Source: Nocardiopsis endophytica
GTDB taxonomy: Bacteria; Actinomycetota; Actinomycetes; Streptosporangiales; Streptosporangiaceae
Assembly (NCBI RefSeq): GCF_027706725.1
Contig: NZ_JAQFWQ010000043.1
Span: 1 to 53,911, forward strand
Direction of reading: 5' to 3'
DNA: 53,911 nt
The notes under the pieces were generated by a model. That model was given only the letters and a program-made list of their open reading frames with translations. It was not told where the DNA came from and searched no databases. Made by a program: the position numbers and the translations under genes. Positions 1 to 8,605 of this stretch are shown one piece after another (the first letter of the stretch is position 1; every line of letters begins with the position of its first letter).

Positions 1-46
1 ACGCTACCGGGCCGCTTTTAGGGGCGCTTTTCCCGAGATCAACGAC
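1..46. repeat. Dispersed palindromic repeat, copy A (cut by window edge)
   Basis: The right arm ends in cccgagatcaacg and the centre carries ggggcgctttt, as in the fuller copies near 9.4 kb and 50.1 kb. The left arm lies outside the window. It sits just beyond the stop codon of the leftward TetR gene, so it may also serve as that gene's 3' hairpin. Confidence 0.6.
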
Positions 47-69
47 GTGGGGGCGACGAGTGCCCCGCC

Positions 70-708
70 TCAGCGGCCCGGCCTCCGGGCGCCCAGTTCG
101 CGGTCGAGGATGCCCGCCCACTGGCGCACGATGCGGCGGCGGCGCGCGGTGTCGTCGGTGAGCAGGGCCGCCAGGCCCAGACCGCGCCCCATGTCCAGGG
201 TGGCCTGCACGGTCTCGCGCACCCCCGGGGCGGACTCGTCTGCGCCCAGGACCTCCACCGCCGCCCGGTGCGCCTCGCGGCCCACGTGCTCCTCCAGCGG
301 GATGACCGAGGCGCGCAGCGCCGGATCGCTGGCGGCGGACGCCCACAGCTGCAGCGCGGCGGAGAACACCGGCCCGCAGTAGGCGTCGACCAGCATCTCC
401 ACCACGGCCTCGGTGCGGCCGGGGCCGCTGGGCAGCCGTTCGGCGCGGGCGCGGAGCTCCTCCAGGCGGGTGTCGCTCATGTGCCGCAGCGCCGCGGTGA
501 ACAGGTCCTCGCGGGTGCGGAAGTGGTGCTGGGCCGCACCGCGCGAGACCCCGGCGCGCTCGGCGACGGCGCCCACGGTGCTCCCGGCCACCCCCTTGTC
601 GGCCAGGCAGGCCACGGCGGCCTCCAGCAGGCGCCGCCGGGTCGCGCGGCTCCGCTCCTGGCGCGGCTCGCGCTCCCCGGCCCGTTCCTCCCGCTGCGCC
701 GTCCCCAT
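70..708 (-). CDS. TetR/AcrR-family transcriptional regulator
   Basis: The 212-residue protein has an N-terminal TetR DNA-binding domain at about residues 18-65, with the typical helix-turn-helix run (VGAVAERAGVSRGAAQHHF) followed by a variable helical ligand-binding domain. A charged stretch of about 17 residues precedes it. The gene lies downstream of, and on the same strand as, the atuA-type catabolic operon, separated from it by a hairpin. By family knowledge it is a ligand-responsive repressor; the likely target is the palindrome in front of atuA, since no similar site is visible before its own gene. That regulatory link is inference. The ligand is probably an acyl-CoA intermediate of the pathway, also inference. 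Confidence 0.85.
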   Translation of the reverse strand: MGTAQREERAGEREPRQERSRATRRRLLEAAVACLADKGVAGSTVGAVAERAGVSRGAAQHHFRTREDLFTAALRHMSDTRLEELRARAERLPSGPGRTEAVVEMLVDAYCGPVFSAALQLWASAASDPALRASVIPLEEHVGREAHRAAVEVLGADESAPGVRETVQATLDMGRGLGLAALLTDDTARRRRIVRQWAGILDRELGARRPGR

Positions 709-785
709 CCGGTCCGTCTCCCCGTCCTCCCGGTGTCACGGCACGGCCGACCAGGGCCCGTGCCGCCGCCAACCTATCCCGACCC

Positions 786-816
786 GGCCCGGCCGCGCGG
801 TCCGGCGCGGCGGGCC
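786..816 (-). terminator. Probable hairpin terminator after the acyl-CoA dehydrogenase gene
   Basis: A GC-only stem pairs 786-798 (ggcccggccgcgc) with 805-816 (gcgcggcgggcc), with one bulged base, about 28 nt past the stop codon of the leftward dehydrogenase. No U-tract is seen, which is common in actinomycetes. It may separate the operon from the TetR gene. Confidence 0.4.
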
Positions 817-843
817 GCCGGGGCGCAGGACCGCTTCAGCGCC

Positions 844-1998
844 TCAGTAGGACTTCGGCAGGCCGAGCGAGTGCTGGGCGACGTAGTTGAGCACCATCTC
901 CCGGCTGACCGGGGCGATCCGGCCCAGCCGGGAGGCGGCCACGGCGGCGCCGATCCCGTACTCGCTGGCCAGGCCGTTGCCGCCGAGGGTCTGCACGGCC
1001 TGGTCGACCGCCCGCGCCGAGGCCTCGCCCGCCGCGTACTTGGCCATGTTGGCGGCCTCGCCCGCGCTCTCGTCGTCGCCGGCGTCGTAGAGCGCGGCGG
1101 CCTTCTGCGTCATCAGCCGGGCCAGCTCCACCTCCACCTTCACCTGCGCCAGGGGGTGGGCCAGGCCCTGGTGGGCGCCGATGGGGCGGCCCCACACCTC
1201 GCGCTCGCGGGCGTAGCCGACGGCGGCCTGTAGGGCGTGCCGGGCCGAGCCGGTGGCCAGCGACGCGGCCATGATGCGCTCGGGGTTGAGCCCGGCGAAC
1301 AGCTGCAGGAGCCCGCTTCCGGGGTCGCCGACCAGGGCGTCGCCGGGCAGCCGGACGTCGTCCATGAACAGGGCGAACTGGTGGTCGGGGCTGACCAGGT
1401 CCATCTCGATGCGCCGCGCCTCGAAGCCGGGGGCGTCGGTGGGGACCATGAACAGGGCGGGGGCGAGCCTGCCGGAGGTGTCCTCCATGCGGCCGACGAC
1501 GAAGACCGCGTCGGCGACGTCCACCCCGGAGATGAAGGTCTTGCGGCCGGAGAGCACCCACCCGCCGCCGTCGGGCCGGGCGGTGGTGGTGATGTTGTGC
1601 GCGTTGGACCCGGCGTCGGGCTCGGTGATGGCGAAGGCCGCGATGGTCGTGCCGGAGGCGATGCCGGGCAGCCAGCGGCGCCGCTGGTCGGGGGTGCCGA
1701 AGCGGGAGAGCACGGTGCCGCAGATGGCGGGCGAGACGACCATCATGAGGGTGGGGCAGCCGGCGGCGGACAGCTCCTCGAGGACGGCGGCCAGGTCTCC
1801 GATGCCGCCGCCTCCCCCGCCGAACTCCTCGGGGATGTTGACGCCGATGTAGCCGAGCTTGCCCGCCTCGGCCCACAGTTCGGTGAGGTAGGCGCCTTCG
1901 CGGGCCTTGGCACGGTAGTAGCCGCCGCCGTAGGAGGAGGCGAAGGAGCGGACGGCCTCCCGGAGGGCGAGGCGCTCGTCGGGTTCGGTGAATCGCAT
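844..1998 (-). CDS. Acyl-CoA dehydrogenase (AtuD-like position)
   Basis: This 384-residue flavoenzyme has the usual family length. It carries an N-terminal helical domain, the FAD/substrate motif FAITEPDAGSNAHN near residue 125 and the C-terminal LGGNGLASEYG region that normally supplies the catalytic base. It would oxidise an acyl-CoA to the enoyl-CoA using FAD and pass electrons to ETF. The ATG at 1998 was chosen because GGAAGGG lies 7 nt upstream and the family N-terminus (MRFTEPDERLALREAVRSF) begins there; the open frame runs much further upstream only because of GC bias. It is last in the atuA/carboxylase order, so a citronellyl-CoA-like or branched acyl-CoA substrate is plausible, but the sequence does not prove substrate. 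A gap of 666 bp separates it from the carboxylase gene and may hold its own promoter. Confidence 0.9.
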   Translation of the reverse strand: MRFTEPDERLALREAVRSFASSYGGGYYRAKAREGAYLTELWAEAGKLGYIGVNIPEEFGGGGGGIGDLAAVLEELSAAGCPTLMMVVSPAICGTVLSRFGTPDQRRRWLPGIASGTTIAAFAITEPDAGSNAHNITTTARPDGGGWVLSGRKTFISGVDVADAVFVVGRMEDTSGRLAPALFMVPTDAPGFEARRIEMDLVSPDHQFALFMDDVRLPGDALVGDPGSGLLQLFAGLNPERIMAASLATGSARHALQAAVGYAREREVWGRPIGAHQGLAHPLAQVKVEVELARLMTQKAAALYDAGDDESAGEAANMAKYAAGEASARAVDQAVQTLGGNGLASEYGIGAAVAASRLGRIAPVSREMVLNYVAQHSLGLPKSY

Positions 1999-2514
1999 GC
2001 TGGGCCCTTCCGTGGTTCGAGGGGGTTCGGAGCGTCGGTTCGCGGGAGGAGGTGGGGGCCGGCGCCGTCCGGTCGGTCCGCGGGGAGCGCGGGGCCGGGC
2101 GGAGGGGCGGGCTCGGGGCGGCCGCCCGCGGGGCGGTGTCGGCGGCGCGGGCGGGGCGCGGAGGACCGCCGGAGCGGCGGCCGATGCGGGTCGGTGTTCC
2201 CGGGATCGTCTCCCGTGTGGGCCCCCTCGCGCACGAGAACCGGCACCCGCACCGCAGGGAACAGGGGGATCCGCCGCTTTTGGCCCGAATGCGGACCGGG
2301 CCGCGTTGCACCCGGAACCGGCCGTGGCGACCGGCCCGGAATTCGCCGAGCGGAAGTCGGGCGCCGGTCGGGGCGGCGCGGGCTCCGGGGCTCGGCCGCC
2401 CCCTTCGGGTCCCGGACGAGCCGGTCGGCGGGTCCGCCGGCGGCCGGGCGGCCTCCGCACCTTCCACGAGCGGCGGTCACGGTCGCCCGAGGGCCGCGGT
2501 CGCCCGCGCCGCTG
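1999..2514. other. Intergenic stretch without recognisable gene
   Basis: Between the dehydrogenase start and the mini-element I see only GC-rich sequence. The long open frames crossing it have no family resemblance and continue out of phase into real genes. Apart from the dehydrogenase ribosome binding site at its left edge I find nothing definable. Confidence 0.5.
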
Positions 2515-2665
2515 GGTCCTGTCCGGAGTTCCCCCTCACCCGGCACCTCAGACGTTGAACGCGCCGAAGGTGCGGCCAAATCCGCCGGAATGACAGCACC
2601 TTCGTCGAGATCATCGACGAGGGGGCGGCTGCTCGGCGGGGCGCCGCCGAACTCCGGACAGGACC
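2515..2665. repeat. 151-bp mini-element with perfect 16-bp terminal inverted repeats and palindromic core (copy G)
   Basis: ggtcctgtccggagtt at 2515-2530 is the exact reverse complement of 2650-2665. Inside, 2555-2619 matches the palindrome at 27.7 kb: the loop ccaaatccgccggaatga differs by one base in 18, the right arm is intact and the left arm is decayed. The last base of the right terminal repeat is the first base of the carboxylase stop triplet (2665-2667). No transposase is encoded, and no clear target duplication is seen. Confidence 0.75.
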
Positions 2666-4716
2666 TAGAGGGCACCGTCGGCCCCGGGGTCCGGCTCGAC
2701 GACCGCCAGGACGGTGCCCGTGTCCGCCCGGGTGGCCGCCCGCGCCACCTCGGCCACCGTTCCGGCCACCGGCGCCCGGATCTCGTGCTCCATCTTCATG
2801 GCCTCCAGCCACAGCAGCGGGGCGCCCTCCTCCACGCGGTCCCCCGCCGCGGCGGCGACGCGCGCCACCGTGCCCGGCATCGGCGCGAGCAGTGTCCCCG
2901 GCGGCACCGCCGCCTCCCGCTCCGGGAACCGGTCCTCGGGCACCAGGGCCACCGGTCCCAGCGCCGAGTCGACGTACACCGCGCCCTCCGCCCGGGCGAC
3001 CGCGAAGGCGCGGAGGACCCCGTCGGCCAGCAGCTCCACCCGGTCGGGCGCGGCGCCGTGCACCCGGACGCCCGCCGCGTCCCCCGCCGGAACCGGGCCG
3101 GTCCGCCCGGAGGCGTACGCAACCTCGACCTCCTCCCCCGACGGCCCCCGGTAGCGGCGGACGTGCGGCGCCGACGGCAGGTTGCGCCACCCGGCGGGAA
3201 GCGCGCCCAGCACCGGCGCCTCCGCCCGGTTCCGCTCGGCCTCGGCCAGGGCCGCCGCGAGCGCGGAGAGCCGCACCGCGCGCGCATCGGCCAGGGGCAG
3301 CGCCAGCTCGGGGACGCCTCCGCCGGGCGGGCGCGCCCCCTCCGCGCGCCCGTCAGCACCGCCGCCGTCCGGCACGGGGCCGTCCAGGCCCTGCTCGGCC
3401 AGGAAGCGGATGTGCATCTCCCCCGCCGCGAAGACCGGGTGCCGCAGCACCCGCACCAGCAGGTCCCGGTTGGCGCCCACCCCGTGCAGCCGCGCCCCGG
3501 CCAGGGCCGCCGCCAGCCGCCGCAGCGCGTCGCCCCGGTCCCGCCCCCAGGCGATGACCTTGGCGAGCATCGGGTCGAACTCCACCCCGACGCGGGTTCC
3601 GGCCTCCACGCCCGCGTCGACGCGCACGCCGAACCCGTCGGGCACGGCGAAGCGCGTGCGCGCCGCGGGCACGTCGAAGCGGGCCACCGTTCCGCTGTAG
3701 GGCCGCCACCCGGCCGCCGGGTCCTCGGCGTACAGCCGCGCCTGCACCGCGTGCCCGCGCGGGGCGGGCGGGCCGCCCTCCGGCAGCGGCTCGCCCTCGG
3801 CGATGCGCACCTGCCACTCGACCAGGTCGAGCCCGGTCACGCACTCGGTCACCGGGTGCTCGACCTGAAGCCGCGTGTTCATCTCCAGGAACGCCGCTTC
3901 GCCGTCCTCGCCGACCAGGAACTCCGCCGTCCCCGCGCCGGTGTATCCGATCGCCCCGGCCATCCGCCGGGCCGCATCGTGCAGGCGCTCCCGGAGGCCG
4001 TCGCCGATGCCGGGGGCGGGCGCCTCCTCGATCACCTTCTGGTGGCGCCGCTGCACCGAGCAGTCGCGGTCGCCCACGGCCCACACCGCGCCGTGCGCGT
4101 CGGCGAGGACCTGCACCTCGACGTGGCGGCCGCGCTCGACGTACGGTTCGCAGAAGACGGCGGGGTCGCCGAAGGCCGAGGCCGCCTCCGCGCGTGCCGC
4201 CTGCACCGAGGCCTCCAGACCGGCCAGGGCGCGCACGACGCGCATGCCCCGTCCGCCGCCTCCCGCCGACGCCTTCACCAGCACCGGGAGGTCTGCCTCG
4301 GTGACCCGCTCGGGCTCCAGCGCGGCCGAGACGGGTACGCCCGCGCGCTCGGCGAGGGCCTTCGCGGCGGTCTTGGAGCCCATCGCCTCGATCGCCTCCG
4401 CTGGCGGGCCGATCCAGGTCAGCCCGGCTCCGGCGACGGCGCGTGCGAAGGCCGCGCTCTCTGAGAGGAAGCCGTAGCCGGGGTGCACGGCGTCCGCCCC
4501 GGCGCGCTCGGCGGCCTCCACCAGGGCTTCGGGGCGCAGGTAGGCGCGGGCGCCGTCGCCGTCCAAGGGCACCGCGGCGTCGGCCTCGCGCACGTGGGGC
4601 GCCCCCGCGTCGGCGAGCGCGTACACCGCGACCGTGCCCAGGCCCATGTCCCGGCAGGTGCGCATGACCCTGCGGGCGATCTCGCCGCGGTTGGCGACCA
4701 GCACGGTGCCGATCAT
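2665..4716 (-). CDS. Acyl-CoA carboxylase biotin-carrying alpha subunit (biotin carboxylase + BCCP)
   Basis: The 683-residue subunit starts with the biotin carboxylase fold (VLVANRGEIARRVMRTC), followed by the glycine-rich ATP-grasp loop KASAGGGGRGMRVV near residue 150 and the EMNTRLQVEHPVTE motif near 280. The C-terminal biotinyl domain carries EAMKMEHEI, with the biotinylated lysine at about residue 641. It carboxylates its own biotin using ATP and bicarbonate for transfer by the beta subunit encoded just upstream in the operon. Start ATG 4716 is preceded by GGAGGAG. Together with AtuA, the beta subunit and the dehydrogenase this matches the AtuF/AtuC or LiuD/LiuB type (geranyl- or methylcrotonyl-CoA carboxylase). 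Acetyl/propionyl-CoA activity cannot be excluded from sequence alone. Confidence 0.93.
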   Translation of the reverse strand: MIGTVLVANRGEIARRVMRTCRDMGLGTVAVYALADAGAPHVREADAAVPLDGDGARAYLRPEALVEAAERAGADAVHPGYGFLSESAAFARAVAGAGLTWIGPPAEAIEAMGSKTAAKALAERAGVPVSAALEPERVTEADLPVLVKASAGGGGRGMRVVRALAGLEASVQAARAEAASAFGDPAVFCEPYVERGRHVEVQVLADAHGAVWAVGDRDCSVQRRHQKVIEEAPAPGIGDGLRERLHDAARRMAGAIGYTGAGTAEFLVGEDGEAAFLEMNTRLQVEHPVTECVTGLDLVEWQVRIAEGEPLPEGGPPAPRGHAVQARLYAEDPAAGWRPYSGTVARFDVPAARTRFAVPDGFGVRVDAGVEAGTRVGVEFDPMLAKVIAWGRDRGDALRRLAAALAGARLHGVGANRDLLVRVLRHPVFAAGEMHIRFLAEQGLDGPVPDGGGADGRAEGARPPGGGVPELALPLADARAVRLSALAAALAEAERNRAEAPVLGALPAGWRNLPSAPHVRRYRGPSGEEVEVAYASGRTGPVPAGDAAGVRVHGAAPDRVELLADGVLRAFAVARAEGAVYVDSALGPVALVPEDRFPEREAAVPPGTLLAPMPGTVARVAAAAGDRVEEGAPLLWLEAMKMEHEIRAPVAGTVAEVARAATRADTGTVLAVVEPDPGADGAL

Positions 4717-4786
4717 CTGCGGGCTCCTCCTCAACGTCGCCTCCGCTCCGCCGCCGCGGCGGCCGACTGCCTGCACGCCCCGGTGC

Positions 4787-6382
4787 TCACATCCGGAAGA
4801 CGCCGAACCCGTCGGCGCCGCGCACCGGGGCGTTGTGCACGGCCGACAGGCACAGGCCCAGCACGGTGCGCGTGTCCCGGGGGTCGATGACCCCGTCGTC
4901 GTAGACCCGCCCGGACAGGAACAGCGGCAGCGACTCGGCCTCGATCTGCCGCTCGACCGCCTCCCGCATGGCCGCGTCGTCCTCGTCGCTGTAGGCGCGC
5001 CCCTTGGCCCGGGCGGACGCGCGGGCGACGATCGAGAGCACCCCGGCCAGCTGCCTGGGGCCCATCACCGCCGACTTGGCGCTGGGCCAGGAGAACAGGA
5101 AGCGGGGGTCGTAGGCGCGGCCGCACATGCCGTAGTGCCCGGCACCGTAGGAGGCGCCCATCAGCACCGACAGGTGCGGGACGGTGCTGTTGGAGACCGC
5201 GTTGATCATCATCGCGCCGTGTTTGACGATCCCGCCCTGCTCGTACTCCTTGCCGACCATGTAGCCGGTGGTGTTGTGCAGGAACAGCAGCGGGGTGTCG
5301 GCGCGGTTCGCGAGCTGGATGAACTGGGCGGCCTTCTGTGACTCCTCGCTGAATAGCACCCCTTGGGCGTTGGCGAGCACGCCGAGGGGGCGGCCGTGCA
5401 GGCGGCCCCAGCCGGTGACGAGGGCGGCGCCGTAGGCGGGCTTGAACTCGTCGAACTCCGATCCGTCGAGGACGCGCGCCAGCACCTCGCGCGGGTCGAA
5501 GGGGGTGCGCAGGTCCTCGGGGACGATCCCGGCGAGCTCCTCGGGGTCGTACAGGGGCTCCGCGGGGCGGGCGGGGGCAGGGCCCGGCTTGCGGTGGTTG
5601 AGGCGGGCGACGATGCGGCGGCCGATGCGCAGCGCGTCGTGCTCGTCGTCGGCCAGGTGGTCGGCGAGGCCGGACACGCGGGCGTGCATCTCGGCGCCGC
5701 CCAGGGACTCGTCGTCGCTCTCCTCCCCGGTGGCCATCCTCACCAGGGGCGGCCCGCCGAGGAAGACCTTGGAGCGCTCGCGCACCATCACCACGTGGTC
5801 GCTCATCCCGGGCACGTAGGCGCCGCCGGCGGTGGAGTTGCCGAAGACCAGGGCGATGGTGGGGACCCCGGCCGCCGAGAGCCGCGTCAGGTCGCGGAAG
5901 AGGCGGCCGCCGGGGATGAAGATCTCGCTCTGGGCCGGCAGGTCGGCCCCGCCCGACTCCACCAGGTTGACCAGCGGCATCCGGTTCTGTTCGGCGATCT
6001 CCATCGCCCGCATCGTCTTGCGGCCGGTCCAGGGGTTGCTGGCGCCGCCGCGCACGGTGGGGTCGTTGGCGACGACCACGCACTCCACACCTTGGACGAC
6101 GCCGACGCCGGTGACCACGCTCGCGCCGACCGGGTAGTCGCTGCCCCAGGCGGCCAGCGGGGACAGTTCCAGGAACGGGGCGTCGGGGTCGAGCAGCAGC
6201 TCGATGCGCTCGCGGGCCAGGAGTCCGCCGCGGGAGCGGTGCCGCTCGGTGTACTTGGGGCCGCCCCCGGCCAGGGCCTTGGCGTGCTCGGCGTCGATCT
6301 CGGCCAGCTTGGCGAGCATGGCCGCGCGGGCGGCGGCATAGGCGGGCGATGCAGGGTCGAGACGGGAGGGCAGGGCGGTCAC
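4787..6382 (-). CDS. Acyl-CoA carboxylase carboxyltransferase beta subunit
   Basis: This 531-residue subunit has the two crotonase-like carboxyltransferase halves. Landmarks are the N-terminal region with KYTERHRSRGGLLARERIE, the VFGNSTAGGAYVPGMSDH acyl-CoA loop, and C-terminal LHNTTGYMVGKEYEQGG and ASYGAGHYGMCGRAYDPRF, typical of methylcrotonyl/geranyl-CoA carboxylase beta subunits. It moves the carboxyl group from biotin to the acyl-CoA. The GTG at 6382 overlaps the TGA of the atuA-like gene by 4 bp, indicating translational coupling; the alpha subunit follows after 70 bp. The close match of the GAGHYGM region to MCCase beta favours a 3-methyl-branched enoyl-CoA substrate; this is family inference. 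Confidence 0.93.
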   Translation of the reverse strand: MTALPSRLDPASPAYAAARAAMLAKLAEIDAEHAKALAGGGPKYTERHRSRGGLLARERIELLLDPDAPFLELSPLAAWGSDYPVGASVVTGVGVVQGVECVVVANDPTVRGGASNPWTGRKTMRAMEIAEQNRMPLVNLVESGGADLPAQSEIFIPGGRLFRDLTRLSAAGVPTIALVFGNSTAGGAYVPGMSDHVVMVRERSKVFLGGPPLVRMATGEESDDESLGGAEMHARVSGLADHLADDEHDALRIGRRIVARLNHRKPGPAPARPAEPLYDPEELAGIVPEDLRTPFDPREVLARVLDGSEFDEFKPAYGAALVTGWGRLHGRPLGVLANAQGVLFSEESQKAAQFIQLANRADTPLLFLHNTTGYMVGKEYEQGGIVKHGAMMINAVSNSTVPHLSVLMGASYGAGHYGMCGRAYDPRFLFSWPSAKSAVMGPRQLAGVLSIVARASARAKGRAYSDEDDAAMREAVERQIEAESLPLFLSGRVYDDGVIDPRDTRTVLGLCLSAVHNAPVRGADGFGVFRM

Positions 6383-8106
6383 GGCAGCAGGGCCTCCGGG
6401 ATGTCGAGGTGGCGTCCGCGCAGCCACTCGCCGAGGGCCTTGGCCTGCGGGTCGGACCGGGCGCCGCTGCCCGCGCCGCCGCCGAGCAGGCCCTCGACGG
6501 TGAAGTTCAGCGCCCGCAGGCGGGGGAAGGCGTGGCGGGTGACGGCCAGGGGCGCGGTCTCGGGCAGCAGCCGGGTGAACTCCTCGGTGGTGAGGGCGTG
6601 GGCGAGCCAGCGCCAGGCATCGTCGGTGCGGGCCCACACGCCGACGTTGGCGTCGGCGCCCTTGTCGCCGCTGCGGGCACCGGCGACGAGGCCGAGCGGG
6701 GCGCGCCGGACCGGGCCCGGTGCGGGCGGGGGCGGGAGGTCGGGCTCGGGGACGGGGAGCACCTCGGAGGACGCCTCGGGCGGTGGCACCGGGACGCGGG
6801 TCCCGTCGGGGAGGACGGCGGTGTGCGCGGCCTCGGCGGCGGGGACGGTCGCGGCGGAGAAGGCGACCCCGTCGGGGCGGGCGTCGCCGGGCGGGGCGGT
6901 GGCGTGGAAGCCGGGGACCCCGGACAGGGCCAGCTCCACGGCGGCCTTCGCGAAGCGGCGGCCGACCTTGGAGCGGTCGGGGTCGGCGGCGGTGATGTGC
7001 AGCGGCACCGAGGCGCCGTCCTGGTCGGGGGCGTCGGGGTCGGCGGGCGGACCCACGCGGAACTCCAGCCGCTCGGGTTCGCGCCCGCGCAGGGCCGCGC
7101 GGAGCTGCCGTTCGGTGAGCGCGGCCTTGGCGGGGACGTCGAGGCCGGTGAGCACCAGGGTGACGTCGTTGCGGAACCCGCCGACGGTGTTCCTGCCGAC
7201 CTTGAGGCCGGGCGGCGGCGCCTCCCCGCGGACCCCGTCCACGCGTACCCGGTCGGGGCCCAGCCCGGTGAGGCGGACGGTGTCGAGGCGGGCGGTGGCG
7301 TCGGGGTTGGGGTAGCGGGCGCCGGCGACCTCGTAGAGGAGCTGGGCGGTGACGGTGCCGACGGTGACGGCGCCGCCGCTGCCGGGGTGCTTGGTGATCA
7401 CCGAGGACCCGTCGGCGTGCACCTCGGCGATGGGGAACCCGGGGCGGGTCAGGTCGCGCCCCTCGGCCTCCAGCTCGGCGAAGAAGGGGTAGTTGCCGCC
7501 GGTGGCCTGGGCGCCGCACTCGATGATGTGCCCGGCGACGACGGCCCCGGCCAGGGCGTCGTGGTCGGCCGGACCCCACCCGAAGCGGGCCGCGGCGGGG
7601 CCGACGGCCAGGGAGGCGTCGGTGACCCGGCCGGTGACGACGACGTCGGCGCCGGCGCGGAGGCATTCGGCGATGCCGAAGGCGCCGAGGTAGGCGTTGG
7701 CGGTGAGCGGGGCGCCGAGCCCGAGTTCCGCGGCCCGGGGCAGCAGGTCGTCGCCTTCCACGTGGGCGATCCGCACTCGCAGGCCGAGCCGGTCGGCCAG
7801 CTCCCGCAGCCGGTCGGCGAGCCCGGCGGGGTTGAGGCCCCCGGCGTTGGCGACGACGGCCACGCCGCGGTCGACGGCGGTGCCCAGGCACTCCTCCATC
7901 TGCCGGAGAAAGGTCCGTGCGTACCCGAGCGAGGGGTCCTTGAGCCGGTCGCGCCCGAGGATGAGCATGGTGAGCTCGGCGAGGTAGTCCCCGGTGAGGA
8001 CGTCGAGCGGCCCACCGTCGAGCATCTCCCGGACCGCCGAGAAGCGGTCCCCGTAGAACCCGGAGGCGTTCCCGATCCGGATCGCTGTGGCACCGGTCTC
8101 ACCCAT
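6379..8106 (-). CDS. AtuA-family (acyclic terpene utilization, DUF1446) protein
   Basis: The 575-residue protein begins IRIGNASGFYGDRFSAVREM and contains the conserved LTGDYLAELTMLILGRDR and VVANAGGLNPAGLADRL stretches of the AtuA family, then a C-terminal ferredoxin-fold-like AtuA domain (LGLVAGARSGDKGADANVGVWAR). AtuA is required for citronellol/geraniol catabolism in Pseudomonas. Its chemistry is not firmly established, though hydration of the carboxylated intermediate has been discussed. ATG 8106 is the first methionine in phase with the family start. It is first in the operon, with a 26-bp palindrome 29-54 bp upstream. Other atu genes (atuB, atuE, atuG, atuH) are not in the window, so the complete substrate range is unknown. 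Confidence 0.88.
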   Translation of the reverse strand: MGETGATAIRIGNASGFYGDRFSAVREMLDGGPLDVLTGDYLAELTMLILGRDRLKDPSLGYARTFLRQMEECLGTAVDRGVAVVANAGGLNPAGLADRLRELADRLGLRVRIAHVEGDDLLPRAAELGLGAPLTANAYLGAFGIAECLRAGADVVVTGRVTDASLAVGPAAARFGWGPADHDALAGAVVAGHIIECGAQATGGNYPFFAELEAEGRDLTRPGFPIAEVHADGSSVITKHPGSGGAVTVGTVTAQLLYEVAGARYPNPDATARLDTVRLTGLGPDRVRVDGVRGEAPPPGLKVGRNTVGGFRNDVTLVLTGLDVPAKAALTERQLRAALRGREPERLEFRVGPPADPDAPDQDGASVPLHITAADPDRSKVGRRFAKAAVELALSGVPGFHATAPPGDARPDGVAFSAATVPAAEAAHTAVLPDGTRVPVPPPEASSEVLPVPEPDLPPPPAPGPVRRAPLGLVAGARSGDKGADANVGVWARTDDAWRWLAHALTTEEFTRLLPETAPLAVTRHAFPRLRALNFTVEGLLGGGAGSGARSDPQAKALGEWLRGRHLDIPEALLP

Positions 8107-8134
8107 GCCGAAGAGCGTGCCACGCAAGGACCCG

Positions 8135-8160
8135 AAAAACAAGCACGCGTGATTGTTTTT
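8135..8160. promoter_or_regulatory. Putative TetR-type operator in front of atuA
   Basis: The 26 bases run aaaaacaa-gcacgcgtga-ttgttttt, a dyad that is perfect except for a single non-matching pair. It is AT-rich at both ends in a very GC-rich background. It lies 29 bp upstream of the atuA start codon, where a bound repressor would block transcription. The TetR gene at 70-708 is the obvious candidate; binding is inference. Confidence 0.6.
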
Positions 8161-8180
8161 GGGGGCGCCCCCCTGGGGCG

Positions 8181-8605
8181 GGCGGCTGAGCTGGTACCCC
8201 ACTTCAGGGCCCCGGCCGGGTGGAAGGCCGCCGGGATGCGAGGTCACTGGGCAGCGACGACGGGAGGGCGGCCCTCCTCGCAGCGCTGTCGGCCGTGCGG
8301 TGCGTGCGTGGTCACCGCGATGGGCAGCGACGGCGACAGCGGGGTGGTTCCCCGGCCATGCCTGCCGCCCGTCCGGTCGCTCGCGGCCCGGGTGGCAGGG
8401 CGGCTGAGCTGGTCCCCCACTTCAGGGCCCCGGCCGATCGAGAGGCCGCCAGAGTGCGAGGTCACTGGGCAGCGACGACGAAGGAAGGCGGCCCTCCTCG
8501 CAGCACTGTCGACCGTCCGGCGCGCGCGTGGTCACCACGATGGGCAGCAACGGCGACAGCCAGGCGGTTCCCCGGCCCCGTCTGCCATCCGGCAGGCGCC
8601 GAGGG
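8181..8605 (-). repeat. Two direct tandem copies of a unit of about 218 bp (M1, M2)
   Basis: Copy 1 starts ggcggctgagctggta at 8181 and copy 2 starts ggcggctgagctggtc at 8399, giving a 218-bp period. Shared landmarks are cccacttcagggccccggccg, gaggtcactgggcagcgacgacg, gcggccctcctcgcagc and ggttccccggcc. The same unit occurs inverted at 9.5-9.9 kb and 27.9-28.5 kb. No frame is conserved through both copies with a ribosome binding site, so I treat it as non-coding. Confidence 0.85.

Noticed and set aside
709-785. A second copy of the atuA operator before the TetR gene
   Set aside because: No AT-rich dyad resembling the 26-bp site is present upstream of the TetR start codon.
1237-4464. A 1075-codon open frame on the plus strand opposite the carboxylase and dehydrogenase genes
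   Set aside because: It is antisense to two genes with clear family motifs, its translation is Gly/Arg/Pro-rich without homology, and it has no credible start signal. It is a GC-bias shadow.
4787-7891. A single 1034-codon frame that seems to fuse AtuA and the carboxyltransferase
   Set aside because: Its N-terminal half is the wrong frame of atuA. The true carboxyltransferase starts at GTG 6382, overlapping the atuA stop codon.
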